NCBI RefSeq assembly: GCF_009392895.1
Contig: NZ_CP045488.1
Location: forward strand, 2,046,001-2,110,000
From: Natronorubrum aibiense
GTDB lineage: Archaea > Halobacteriota > Halobacteria > Halobacteriales > Natrialbaceae
Reading direction: 5' to 3'
Length of the DNA: 64,000 nucleotides
The notes below the pieces were generated by a model. That model was not told the origin of the DNA. It searched no databases and was given only the letters and a program-made list of their open reading frames with translations. Shown here piece after piece: positions 1-8,235 of the stretch. The first letter of the stretch is position 1, and each line of letters begins with the position of its first letter. A program made the translations under genes and the position numbers.

Positions 1-74
1 ACTTCGACACCCGGGATCGATCAGTCGGTACGACAGTCCGCATCTATTTTTAGTCACGGAACCGATCACGATGT

Positions 75-848
75 ATGTCCCCGAATCATCGGCCGTCGAT
101 TGCGATCCCGCCGCGAATTCGCGCGCTCGGGCTCTGTTTCGGTCTCGGGATCGTCGGCTGGCTCACCGGCTTTGCGGCGACGCTCGGCGTCGAGGGTCAT
201 CTGCTCGTCGTCGGCTACCGGGCACAGACGGTCACCCAGATCGCGTCGTCAGTTGCGTTCAACGTCGTCGGGGCCGGCGGCCTCGCGCTGACGTATCTGC
301 TGGTACGCCGCGGCGGCTTCGACCGCGCCTTTATCCTCGAGTTTCTCCGGCTTCGCAAACCTGACCGCTGGGATCTGGTGTGGATCGTCGCCGGGCTGTT
401 CGGTGCGTTCGCCGTCGCCGTCAGCTACCAGTTGGCGATCGACGCGTTCGATCCGTTCGGTGCAGGGAGCGAAGGAACGACCCACTCCGGCATCGAACAG
501 GGACGCGAGTATCCGTTCCTGTTGCTGCTCGGGATCCCGATCGCAATCCTCCTCACTGGTCCCGGCGAGGAACTCCTCTACCGCGGTATCATCCAGTCGC
601 GCCTCGGTGAAGCGTTTCCGACGGCGCTGGCGGTCGCGCTCACTGCTGTCGTGTTCGCCGTCGTCCACCTGCCAGTCTACATGGGCGACGATATCGCTGC
701 CGTCCTCGTCAGTCTCGGGACGGTGACGGCACTCGGCCTGTATCTCGGCGTGCTCTACGAACTGTCGGACACGCTGATCGTGCCGGCACTGGTCCACGGC
801 GCGTTCAACGCCGTCGTCTATCTGCAGAATTTCCTCGAGTACGTGTGA
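75..848 (+). CDS. CPBP-family intramembrane metalloprotease
   Basis: A 257-residue multi-span membrane protein of the CPBP (Abi, type II CAAX-protease-like) family. The three conserved blocks are visible: a di-glutamate EELLYRG near residues 165-171, a histidine in VVHLP near 198, and a C-terminal VHGAFNA with His about 241 and Asn about 245. In characterised members these form a metal site within the membrane that cleaves or processes membrane-associated substrates; the substrate here is unknown. The ATG at 75 is preceded by an A/T-rich box around 45-52. The 3-prime end overlaps the convergent downstream membrane gene by about 44 bases. A second CPBP gene lies beside lonB at 43.3 kb. Confidence 0.85.
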   Translation: MSPNHRPSIAIPPRIRALGLCFGLGIVGWLTGFAATLGVEGHLLVVGYRAQTVTQIASSVAFNVVGAGGLALTYLLVRRGGFDRAFILEFLRLRKPDRWDLVWIVAGLFGAFAVAVSYQLAIDAFDPFGAGSEGTTHSGIEQGREYPFLLLLGIPIAILLTGPGEELLYRGIIQSRLGEAFPTALAVALTAVVFAVVHLPVYMGDDIAAVLVSLGTVTALGLYLGVLYELSDTLIVPALVHGAFNAVVYLQNFLEYV

Positions 849-1575
849 TCGCCGAGTCGCGTTCTCGCCCACGGCTCCGGCCGTCGTCGGCTCCTCGGTC
901 GACGGCCAGCGGATCGTCCATCGACGAGTCTCCCACTCGCGGGGCCATCGGCTCGTCAGCGTCGTCGGTCGCCGATCGATCATCGCTGCCGTCGTCGAGA
1001 CGGCGTCTTACGACGGCTCCGGTACCCACGGTCGCGACGCTCATCACGACGACCGCGCCGAGAACTGGCACGAACTGGCTCAAGCCCACGGTGATCGTCC
1101 CGAGGATGAGCGACGACCACGCCGACGGAGTGTCGGAGCCGACGCGGCCGGCGAGCCAGTCGCCGACGGCCAGGGTGCCGTATGCGCCCCCGACGATGGC
1201 CAGCACACCCCAAAGCGCGAGACTCGGCAGGGCGACAACCGTACCGATCGCGCCGACCACTGGGACCTCGAGCACTGACGTGGCGAACAGCGGCAGCGAG
1301 ACGAGGACGAGCAGGCCGAAGAAGACGATGAACCCGACTGGAAAGACGAGATCCGGACGGTCGTCGATGTCGTCTCGGATCGCGCGCGTGCTCGCAGTGA
1401 ATCGCTCGAGCAACAGCCAGCCGACACCGAGTGTGAGACACGCCCAGACGACCACGACGGCGCCCGCTCGAGCGATGCCGGGGCTGGCAACGGTGAGTAA
1501 ACCGTCGTTCGCGGCTGCTGTGGCGAGCGGTTGTGTCGCACGGGCGACGTCGGTGCCGACGGCAGCGGGAAACAC
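805..1575 (-). CDS. hypothetical multi-span membrane protein
   Basis: An open frame encoding a protein with about four hydrophobic spans (alanine/valine/glycine-rich) followed by a hydrophilic Asp/Arg-rich tail of about 70 residues. I do not recognise a specific family; the membrane block is reminiscent of the membrane part attached to some haloarchaeal bactofilin-like proteins, but no such domain is visible. The start is uncertain: the frame is open to 1701 and has only GTG or TTG candidates near its N-terminus (1575, 1650, 1701). I chose GTG at 1575 because it leaves a short N-terminus before the first span and space for a promoter. The 3-prime end runs into the convergent CPBP gene. Confidence 0.5.
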   Translation of the reverse strand: MFPAAVGTDVARATQPLATAAANDGLLTVASPGIARAGAVVVVWACLTLGVGWLLLERFTASTRAIRDDIDDRPDLVFPVGFIVFFGLLVLVSLPLFATSVLEVPVVGAIGTVVALPSLALWGVLAIVGGAYGTLAVGDWLAGRVGSDTPSAWSSLILGTITVGLSQFVPVLGAVVVMSVATVGTGAVVRRRLDDGSDDRSATDDADEPMAPRVGDSSMDDPLAVDRGADDGRSRGRERDSAITRTRGNSADRRRR

Positions 1576-1716
1576 GGATTGTCGTATACGTGACCTAGCA
1601 GCGACAAAAACCGTCCGGTCGGGGCGATCGACGACTGCTCTATCGGTCACTCGAGTCCGGCCAGTCGGCGGATCAACACCGATTTGTCCGACAACGCCCA
1701 ACGATCGGTGGAAGCG

Positions 1717-1815
1717 ATGATCGACTACCTCTATCCAGAACTCGCCACGCTCGCCCTGTTCGTGGTGGCGATCCTCGGGATGATCGCGCTGTTGTATATC
1801 TCGACCCAGTGGTGA
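1717..1815 (+). CDS. 32-residue single-span membrane micro-protein
   Basis: A short ATG-to-TGA frame coding for 32 residues. A brief N-terminus (MIDYLYPE) is followed by one hydrophobic span of about 20 residues and a short STQW end. A GGTGGAAG purine-rich stretch sits 7-14 bases before the ATG and could act as ribosome binding site. It diverges from the membrane gene on the other strand. The clean membrane-span pattern, the ATG and the upstream purine run argue for a real gene, but the length is small and no family is recognised, so this is an inference from sequence only. Confidence 0.45.
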   Translation: MIDYLYPELATLALFVVAILGMIALLYISTQW

Positions 1816-1925
1816 CTCTCGCAGTCATACGGGTCGTTACGCTGCCGGGGAAGGTCACTCGAGACCAAACGAGAGCGGATCGGCTCGAACGGGCGACCGT
1901 CTACCCGACCGCTACGCGCGCCCGG

Positions 1926-2327
1926 TTAGCCTTCGAAGTGACTGACGTGGTCGGGTCTGATCGAGACGAGAACCCGTTCGGTCTGAATCGGGTTCGGGTA
2001 CTCGTCTTCACCGACGTACCGCTGAGCCAGTTCGTCGATGTGCTCGCGTGCGCCGTCGGTCGTGAGTTCGTCGACCTCGCCCGTGACCGAGAGCATTCGG
2101 TAGGGATTGTCCGGGTCGGTCATGCTGACGGCGACGCGCGGATCGTTGCGGACGTTCTTTTCTTTTCGACGGTCACGTTCGGTGTTCACCAGAAGGCGGT
2201 CGGCATCGGCGTCGTAGTCGATCCAGACGGGAGTTACGTGCGGCGCACCGTTTGGTAACAGCGTCGCGATGTGGGCGAACGTTTGCTTCTCGAACAAATC
2301 CTGGAACTCGGCTGGGATCGATGCCAT
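1926..2327 (-). CDS. PPOX-class flavin/F420-dependent oxidoreductase
   Basis: A 133-residue protein with the split-barrel pyridoxamine-phosphate-oxidase-like fold. Typical features are the early FAHIATLLPNGAPHVTPVW strand pair, the basic ERDRRKEKNVRNDPRVAVS segment that contacts cofactor phosphate in this superfamily, and a C-terminal VSIRPDHVSHFEG strand. Haloarchaeal relatives are usually annotated as PPOX-class F420-dependent enzymes; the real cofactor and substrate cannot be read from sequence. The ATG at 2327 (MASIP) is preferred over an in-frame GTG six bases upstream. It is divergently oriented to the EamA pair. Confidence 0.85.
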   Translation of the reverse strand: MASIPAEFQDLFEKQTFAHIATLLPNGAPHVTPVWIDYDADADRLLVNTERDRRKEKNVRNDPRVAVSMTDPDNPYRMLSVTGEVDELTTDGAREHIDELAQRYVGEDEYPNPIQTERVLVSIRPDHVSHFEG

Positions 2328-2442
2328 GCCCACCGTACGCCAGCCTGCTACTAATTCGCATTCCCTGCCGCACTACGAGGTGTGTCAATGCAGTCGAGCC
2401 GACCCGATAATATATGCCTCGCGACGGGTATCACTGGCATAC

Positions 2443-2865
2443 ATGGAGTATCTCCTGTGGCTCGCGATTGCGCTCGTTGCCTACGGCCTGATCCCGCCGC
2501 TGACGAGCGTCGTCACGACGGCTGTGCCGCCGGCTGTCGCCCTGTTTCTCTCCACGGCGGTGTTTCTGACGCTCACATTCGGCGTCCTCCTCGTGACGGG
2601 GACCGCTGATCCGGCGTACGCGACGACGCCGGCCGCAGGCTACGTCTACGTCGCCGGCCTCTTTCTCGCCGTCGGCATTCTGGCGTACTACTCCGCTCTA
2701 GAGGCCGGCCCGGTGAGCGTTGTCGTGCCGATCTACGGGCTGTTCATCGTCGGCAGCTCCGTCGTCGGCATCGCCGTCCTCGGCGAGGAGTTGACCGGGA
2801 CCCGCGCTACCGGCATCGCGGTGGCCGTGCTCGCGATCTATCTGGCGGCCAGTGGTGATCGCTGA
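2443..2865 (+). CDS. half-size EamA/DMT-type transporter subunit A
   Basis: A 140-residue membrane protein with about four or five hydrophobic spans, matching a single EamA (drug/metabolite transporter) repeat. The segment GPVSVVVPIYGLFIVGSSVVG followed by GEELTGTRATGIAV is the characteristic second half of an EamA repeat. Most EamA transporters carry two repeats in about 300 residues, so this protein must oligomerise to make a full transporter. The ATG at 2443 lies about 30 bases after a TATA-like gataatatat at 2406-2415. Its TGA overlaps the ATG of the next, homologous gene by one base, which implies translational coupling. Substrate unknown. Confidence 0.8.
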   Translation: MEYLLWLAIALVAYGLIPPLTSVVTTAVPPAVALFLSTAVFLTLTFGVLLVTGTADPAYATTPAAGYVYVAGLFLAVGILAYYSALEAGPVSVVVPIYGLFIVGSSVVGIAVLGEELTGTRATGIAVAVLAIYLAASGDR

Positions 2866-3281
2866 TGCGACGGTATTTCGTGCTCTCGGTAGTCGCGTGT
2901 CTCACCTACAGCCTCGTGGCCCCGCTGCTTTCGATCGCTATGATCGACATCCCGAGTACGACCGCCGTCTTTCTCTCGAACTCGGTGATGCTCGGCACCG
3001 TCGGGGCCGTGATCATCGTCCGAAAGCTGCCGATTCGGCCCTATCTCAGCCACCGGTACAGCCCGCACATTCTCGCGATGGGGTGTCTGCTAGCCGTCGG
3101 CCTCCTGAGCTACTACCGTGCGCTCGCGCTCGGTCCCGTCAGCGTCGTCGTGCCGATCTTCGGGCTGTTCATCGTGATCAGTTCGTTTGTCGGCATCCTC
3201 GCGTTCGAAGAGGCCGTTACGCCCCGCAAGGTGGCTGCCATCGCGGCCAGCGTGCTCGCGATCGTCTTGATGGCGATCTGA
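2865..3281 (+). CDS. half-size EamA/DMT-type transporter subunit B
   Basis: A 138-residue membrane protein clearly paralogous to its upstream neighbour: both share the GPVSVVVPI-GLFIV block and a following acidic EE motif. It starts inside the stop codon of the upstream gene (TGATG arrangement). The natural reading is that the two half-size repeats form a heterodimer equivalent to a ten-span EamA transporter, as seen with paired small multidrug resistance proteins. A metabolite or drug exporter role is known for the superfamily, but the cargo is not indicated. It ends 33 bases from the convergent dapE. Confidence 0.8.
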   Translation: MRRYFVLSVVACLTYSLVAPLLSIAMIDIPSTTAVFLSNSVMLGTVGAVIIVRKLPIRPYLSHRYSPHILAMGCLLAVGLLSYYRALALGPVSVVVPIFGLFIVISSFVGILAFEEAVTPRKVAAIAASVLAIVLMAI

Positions 3282-3314
3282 CGGTCGGTTCCGGCGTCGA
3301 AAAGGGATCAAGGA

Positions 3315-4493
3315 CTACTCGAGCAACGCCGCAATCGTCGTCTCGAGCGCCGCAGCGGCCGCTCGAACCGCCTCGACGCGGACGTACTCCCGGGGTGCGT
3401 GGGCGACGGCCCCGTCGTCGTCGGCGAGCACGCCGGGGCCGAAAACGATCGTCGGCGCGTCCGTCGCGAAGTACGACGCTTCCGTCGCCGCGGTAAACGG
3501 TCGAACGTCGCCGCCGGCGGTGTCGGTGAGCAGGTCGACGACCCGCGCGTCGGGGTCGGTATCCCAGGCCTCGAGAAACGGCGTCGGTCGGTCGGTAAAC
3601 CGGAACTCGACGCCGACGTCGTCGGGCACGGCCGTCCGCAACTGGTCGGTCAGCGCCTCGTGGAAGGCGTCGGCCGTTTCCGGGGGAACGCTGCGGCGGT
3701 CGACCGTCAGCGCGCAGTCGGCCGGCACTTGGTTGGTCGTCTCGCCACCCTCGACGACCGTCGGCGTCAGCGTCGCCGAACCGAGTTGCGGATGGGTCGG
3801 CGGCGCGTCGTCGCGCTCGCCGAACGTCCGGATCACCTCGAGGACGGACTCGAGAGCGGCGACAGCGTTGATTCCCGTCTCTGGCTCGGCCGCGTGGGCA
3901 TTGGCACCTGTCAGGTGGATCGTGCCCTGAAAGCGGCCTTTCGCCGCCGTGCAGACGTCGAGGTTCGTGGGTTCGCCGACGATTACCGCGTCGGCGTCAC
4001 GCGTGGGGCAGTCCTCGCCCGTCACGAGTTCGTATGCGCCCGTCGAGAGCACTTCCTCGTCGGGAGTGATCGCAAGCGTAACGCGGCCGGTTGCGGGCTC
4101 AACCGCGAAAAACGCAGCCAGCAGCGCCGCGAGTGGCCCTTTTGCGTCACACGATCCACGACCCCGAATCACGTCGTTGCCGCCGGCTTCCGACCCCTCT
4201 CGGTCGCGTTCGAAGGGGACGTGTGGCGAGACGGTGTCGATGTGGGTGTTCAACACGACGTGGGTGTCGGCATCGGCTGGGCCGCGAGTCGCGAGCACGT
4301 TCCCACCGTCGTCGACGCGAGGCTCGACGCCGTGGGTTTCAAGCGTCTCACAGAGGTACTCGCGCATCGGGCCGACGTCCTCGTTCGAGGCCGTCTGGAC
4401 GGCGGTCTCGAGGAATGCGATCGGGTCGAACGACCCTTCGCCGTCGCCGCTGGCGCTGTCGGTGACCGGTGCGTCGAATCGGTCCCCAGTCAC
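3315..4493 (-). CDS. dapE: M20-family succinyl-diaminopimelate desuccinylase
   Basis: A 392-residue zinc peptidase of the M20 family. Metal-binding and catalytic blocks are visible: NTHIDTVSPH near residue 80-90, RGSCDAKGPLAALLAA near 110-125 and TPDEE with the general-base glutamate. The dimerisation insert (GANAHAAEPETGINA) follows. Sequence alone cannot separate DapE from ArgE/LysK relatives. The context decides: its ATG overlaps the stop of dapF by four bases (ATGA), and the cluster holds dapA, dapB, dapD, lysA and dapF. It would hydrolyse N-succinyl-LL-diaminopimelate to LL-diaminopimelate and succinate in the cytoplasm. Confidence 0.85.
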   Translation of the reverse strand: MTGDRFDAPVTDSASGDGEGSFDPIAFLETAVQTASNEDVGPMREYLCETLETHGVEPRVDDGGNVLATRGPADADTHVVLNTHIDTVSPHVPFERDREGSEAGGNDVIRGRGSCDAKGPLAALLAAFFAVEPATGRVTLAITPDEEVLSTGAYELVTGEDCPTRDADAVIVGEPTNLDVCTAAKGRFQGTIHLTGANAHAAEPETGINAVAALESVLEVIRTFGERDDAPPTHPQLGSATLTPTVVEGGETTNQVPADCALTVDRRSVPPETADAFHEALTDQLRTAVPDDVGVEFRFTDRPTPFLEAWDTDPDARVVDLLTDTAGGDVRPFTAATEASYFATDAPTIVFGPGVLADDDGAVAHAPREYVRVEAVRAAAAALETTIAALLE

Positions 4494-5320
4494 TGTTCGG
4501 CCGGCGACTCGATCGAAACTTCGCCGTCGAACTCGTGTTCGACGGGACCGGCGAGCGTCGCCCGTCCGCGGTCGTTGAAGCTCACGCGGAGTTCGCCACC
4601 CGGCGGCGTGACGGTGACCGGGTCGGCGTCAGTGAGGCCGAGTCGACGTGCGACGACGGCGATGGCGACCGCACCGGTGCCACAGGAGTCGGTTTCGCCT
4701 TCGACACCGCGCTCGAAGGTCCGCTGACGGAAGCCGCCGTCGCCGTCGAGGCTAGCGATCGTGACGTTCGTACCCTTCGGGAAGACGTCGGCGTGGCGAA
4801 CCGGCGGCGCAACCGACTCGAGATCGATGTCGTCGACGTCGTCGACGAACGCGACGGCGTGGGGAACGCCGGTGTTGACGACGGAGACCTCGAGGCCTTC
4901 GATCGACTCCTCGAAGACGGGTTCGTCGGCGTCGACGGGGATGTCTTCGGGGGCAAACGTCGGCGTCCCCATCTCGACGGTGATGCCGTCGTCAGTGCGA
5001 TCCGCACGCAAGGTGCCCGCCTGTGTATCGATCATGACGCTATCGGTACCGGTTCGCTGCATGGCCCACTCGGCGGCACAGCGGGCGCCGTTGCCACACA
5101 TCGGTGCCGTCGAGCCGTCGGGCTGGACCAGCGTCATCACGACGCGTGGCGGGTTGAACGCCTCTTCTAGGGCGAGATAGAGGATTCCGTCGGCACCGAC
5201 GCCGGTGTCGCGGTCACACTCGCGTTTAGCGAGTGCGGCCCGATCGGGGACGTATTCGGCCGCGTGGATGATCAGAAAGTCGTTGCCGGTGCCGTGGTAC
5301 TTTTGGAATGGAACGGTCAT
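4490..5320 (-). CDS. dapF: diaminopimelate epimerase
   Basis: A 276-residue cofactor-independent epimerase that converts LL- to meso-diaminopimelate, the substrate of LysA. The two catalytic cysteines are in CGNGARCAAEW and ESDSCGTGAVA-type blocks (here TDSCGTGAVAIAV), and the N-terminal FQKYHGTGNDFLII is the family signature. The frame is open far upstream, but the ATG at 5320 (MTVPFQKYHG) gives the normal family length and the extension has no homology pattern. It follows lysA after a 133-base gap in which I see no gene, and overlaps dapE by four bases. Confidence 0.95.
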   Translation of the reverse strand: MTVPFQKYHGTGNDFLIIHAAEYVPDRAALAKRECDRDTGVGADGILYLALEEAFNPPRVVMTLVQPDGSTAPMCGNGARCAAEWAMQRTGTDSVMIDTQAGTLRADRTDDGITVEMGTPTFAPEDIPVDADEPVFEESIEGLEVSVVNTGVPHAVAFVDDVDDIDLESVAPPVRHADVFPKGTNVTIASLDGDGGFRQRTFERGVEGETDSCGTGAVAIAVVARRLGLTDADPVTVTPPGGELRVSFNDRGRATLAGPVEHEFDGEVSIESPAEQ

Positions 5321-5453
5321 CGTTCGGTTACGCTGTATTCTGCGGAATCGGGGCTCGATTCTGGGGCTGCTGTCTGTTTTCGTCTGGCGTGGTCTCACTT
5401 GCCCATCGCGGGTGATACGTGGGCCGTATCGACGACAGGATGATCGTGATATC

Positions 5454-6734
5454 TTACCTCTCGCGTTCGACTCTGGTAACGTCGTCGATCGTTTCGCGTC
5501 GCCGAGCGAGTCGCACTGTGCCGTCTTCTGTGACGACCGAGGCGGGCCGGGGTCGGGAGTTGTACTGGTTGGCCATCTCGTATCCGTACGCACCCGCGTT
5601 CCCGATCGCGATCACGTCGCCGCGTTCGCTCGCCGGGAGGGTACGATCCGTCGCGAATACGTCGCCGCTCTCGCAGATCGGACCGGCGATCGTCTGTGGG
5701 ATCTGCTCGCGGCCGCGTTCGGCGTCGCTCGAGTCGGCTTCACGTGCGGCCGTCAGGTTCCGGATCGGGTGGTACGCGTCGTACATCGCGGGCCGCAAGA
5801 GCGTCGTCATCCCAGCGTCGACGCCGACGACGGTCGTGTCGCGGGCGGCTTTGACCGTGTTGATCTCGGTCAGCAATACACCGGCGTCGGCGACGAGGTA
5901 GCGCCCGGGTTCGATCGTCAGTTGCGCGTTCACATCGCCGAGTGCCTCTCGGGTCGCGTTGGCGACTGCCTCGAGGTCTAGCGGCTGTTCGTCCTCGCGG
6001 TAGGGGACCCCGAAGCCCCCGCCGACGTCGACGAACTCGAGGTCGCCGACTGCCTCCGTGACTGACCGGGCGATCTCACCCATCCGTGAGACGAACTCCC
6101 GGTGGGCGTCGAGTTGATCGCTCGAGACACCAGAGCCGACGTGAGCGTGGATACCGACGACGTCGAAGCTGCGCTCGGCAGCATCGGCGAGGACGTCGAC
6201 GGCGCGCTCGGCTGGCACGCCGAACTTCGCGGCCGCGCCGGTCTGGACTTTTTCGTGGTGGCCGGCACCGATACCGGGGTTGACTCGGAGACAGAGTCGG
6301 CCGTCGTAGCCGCGGTCGGCGAGGCGGTCGATCGTGTCCTCGGAGCCGGCGGTGATCGTCAGCTCCGGGTACGCCTCCCACGCCTCGACGACCTGATCGA
6401 GATCGTGCGCGGGCGGGTTGACAGCCGTGTAGTGGACGGCGGCCCCGTCGTCGCTCGCGTCGAGCGCCCGCGTGAGTTCGCCTGCCGACGCACACTCGAG
6501 GCCGATCCCCTCCCCGTGGAGCGTCTCGAGGACGTCTTTGAGCGCGTTCGCTTTGACGGCATAGAGGATTTCGGCGTCGGGAAAGGCCGACGCGAGTCGC
6601 TGGGCGTTCTCGCTGATTCGATCGAGATCGAGGACGTACAACGGCGTCCCGTACTCCGACGCACGGGACTCGAGTTCTGCCGGATCCCACGCCGTGAGCC
6701 GGCGAACCGACGGTGTCCCCTCGAGCGCAGTCAT
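5454..6734 (-). CDS. lysA: diaminopimelate decarboxylase
   Basis: A 426-residue fold-type III PLP enzyme that decarboxylates meso-diaminopimelate to lysine, the last step of the pathway. The PLP lysine is in ILYAVKANALKDVL; glycine-rich phosphate-binding VDVGGGFGVPY and IEPGRYLVADAGVLL are present, and the partner-site motif GPICESGDVF carries the active-site cysteine. The C-terminal GAYGYEMANQYNSRPRP block is characteristic of LysA rather than ornithine decarboxylase. ATG at 6734 is chosen over upstream alternatives since MTALEG gives the normal length. A TATA-like stretch on the minus strand near 6770-6780 may give it its own promoter. Confidence 0.95.
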   Translation of the reverse strand: MTALEGTPSVRRLTAWDPAELESRASEYGTPLYVLDLDRISENAQRLASAFPDAEILYAVKANALKDVLETLHGEGIGLECASAGELTRALDASDDGAAVHYTAVNPPAHDLDQVVEAWEAYPELTITAGSEDTIDRLADRGYDGRLCLRVNPGIGAGHHEKVQTGAAAKFGVPAERAVDVLADAAERSFDVVGIHAHVGSGVSSDQLDAHREFVSRMGEIARSVTEAVGDLEFVDVGGGFGVPYREDEQPLDLEAVANATREALGDVNAQLTIEPGRYLVADAGVLLTEINTVKAARDTTVVGVDAGMTTLLRPAMYDAYHPIRNLTAAREADSSDAERGREQIPQTIAGPICESGDVFATDRTLPASERGDVIAIGNAGAYGYEMANQYNSRPRPASVVTEDGTVRLARRRETIDDVTRVERER

Positions 6735-6802
6735 TGTCGCTTGTACGTAACCGCGAGAAGTCAAGGCTTTGGATTTACAGGTGCGCGGGTTCTCAGCGCT
6801 AC

Positions 6803-8143
6803 TCACTCGGCTGGCTTCGGTTCTGCCACTACCGTCTCATCTTCGATGACCGTCCCCTCGGGTAACTCGAGTTCGGGCTCTCGGCCGACGGTGAACAGGC
6901 GTTCGGTGAGGGTGAGTTCCTCGGCTTTCGGGCTCGGTTTCTCGATGGCCTCGTAGTCGACGACGATGCCGCCAGCCTCGGGTTCGGCGGCGATACGGAC
7001 CGTACAGAGCTGGTAGGACGGGTAGAACACCGGCGGGAGGATGCCGGTAATCCCGTCGCGTCGATGGAGGCGTTTGAGCCACGTCCCGGTGTTGACGGCC
7101 ACGCCGCCCTCAAGTTCCTGTAGTCGCGGGCGGTGGGTGTGGCCGTAACAGAAGACGGCCGTCTCCGGGTCCTCCTCGAACACCTCGCGGGCTGCTTCAG
7201 CGTAGGGCGTCTCGGCGTCGACGGTGAGTTCGGTTTCGAAGATCCCGAACCGACTGATGGTCTTCCTGACGTCCCGTCGGATGAAATACAGCGGGATTCC
7301 GACGAGCATCACTAAACCCGTGATCGTGACGTTGACGGCGAGCAGGAACCAGATCGCCGTGCCTGCCGTGCCGAACCGGCTGAGAAAGCCGGTCGCTCGG
7401 TCGATCGGCATCGACCAGATGCCTGCGAGATCGAGGCTCGTCAGGATGACGAGAAGGACGCTGATGTTAAACAGCAACAGAAACGGCACCAGCGCGTACC
7501 GAAGCACGGGGTTCATCTCGCGGTAGAAGTACTTCGAGAGGAGCCACACCGGCATCCGTTCGGTCGGCGTCACTGCCTGGACGTCTTTCAGCCAGTTGTA
7601 TCGGCCTCGATCCGAAAGCTGTCCCGCCCGACTGGTGACGAGCGTGTTGTAAAAGTACCCGAGCGGCGTGGCGTACGGATTCCCCCAGTCCTCGATCCGG
7701 TTGTTCGGGTCTTGCTGGTGACCGTGTTCGAAGTGGATCGCCCGGCTGCCGACCGGCCGCGTGATCGACTGTTCCTGGACGAGCGTGACGTTGTACTCGG
7801 CAAAGCGCTCGACGTACTCGTCGTAGGCGGCCAACTCGTGGTCGTGATTGCCCGGAAGCATCGTAATCGGGATATTCTCCCCGGTCGCCCGGAACTGCTC
7901 GAAGAGCTTCGGATACGTCTCCTCGAGTGAGTCGAACTTCTCGATTCCAGAAATCGTGGTGAACTCCCAGAGTCCGAACGCATCGCCGTTGATCACTAAC
8001 TCAGCTGGCTCGTCGGTCTGCTCGAGCCGTTCGAGAAACTCCAGCAACTCGTCGAGAAACTCGACGTCCTCGAGTTGCTCGTCGCCGCCGATGTGGAGAT
8101 CGCTGATGACGTAGTAGACTCGGTCATCATCGGTCGCTCCCAT
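6803..8143 (-). CDS. membrane-inserted calcineurin-like metallophosphoesterase
   Basis: A 446-residue protein with the metallophosphoesterase metal motifs: SDLHIGGD (D15, H17), INGDAFG (about 50), PGNHDHE (about 100), EHGHQQD (about 140) and GHTHRPRL (about 333). Between the last two motifs, residues about 210-288 hold two strongly hydrophobic spans, so the catalytic domain is interrupted by a membrane hairpin. The C-terminal 90 residues are hydrophilic. The substrate is unknown. It sits inside the lysine cluster between dapD and lysA, but a TATA box at 8165-8172, 22-30 bases before its ATG, suggests its own largely leaderless promoter. Confidence 0.85.
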   Translation of the reverse strand: MGATDDDRVYYVISDLHIGGDEQLEDVEFLDELLEFLERLEQTDEPAELVINGDAFGLWEFTTISGIEKFDSLEETYPKLFEQFRATGENIPITMLPGNHDHELAAYDEYVERFAEYNVTLVQEQSITRPVGSRAIHFEHGHQQDPNNRIEDWGNPYATPLGYFYNTLVTSRAGQLSDRGRYNWLKDVQAVTPTERMPVWLLSKYFYREMNPVLRYALVPFLLLFNISVLLVILTSLDLAGIWSMPIDRATGFLSRFGTAGTAIWFLLAVNVTITGLVMLVGIPLYFIRRDVRKTISRFGIFETELTVDAETPYAEAAREVFEEDPETAVFCYGHTHRPRLQELEGGVAVNTGTWLKRLHRRDGITGILPPVFYPSYQLCTVRIAAEPEAGGIVVDYEAIEKPSPKAEELTLTERLFTVGREPELELPEGTVIEDETVVAEPKPAE

Positions 8144-8164
8144 TGGACCACTCTTTCACTCGGG

Positions 8165-8172
8165 TATAAAAA
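8165..8172 (-). promoter_or_regulatory. TATA box of the metallophosphoesterase gene
   Basis: The minus strand reads tttttata here, ending 22 bases before the ATG at 8143. That spacing places the transcription start at or next to the start codon, the usual leaderless arrangement in haloarchaea. It implies that the downstream part of the lysine cluster can be transcribed independently of dapABD. Confidence 0.6.
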
Positions 8173-8235
8173 CGGTTTCGTGTCGTCCCGGCTCTCGTCG
8201 AACGGTGACGGAGTGACGGCTGTCTGCGGTTGCGG

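Noticed and set aside
5321-5593. N-terminal extension of the dapF frame
   Set aside because: Family length and signature fit the ATG at 5320; the extension is low-complexity Arg/Ser/Thr sequence.
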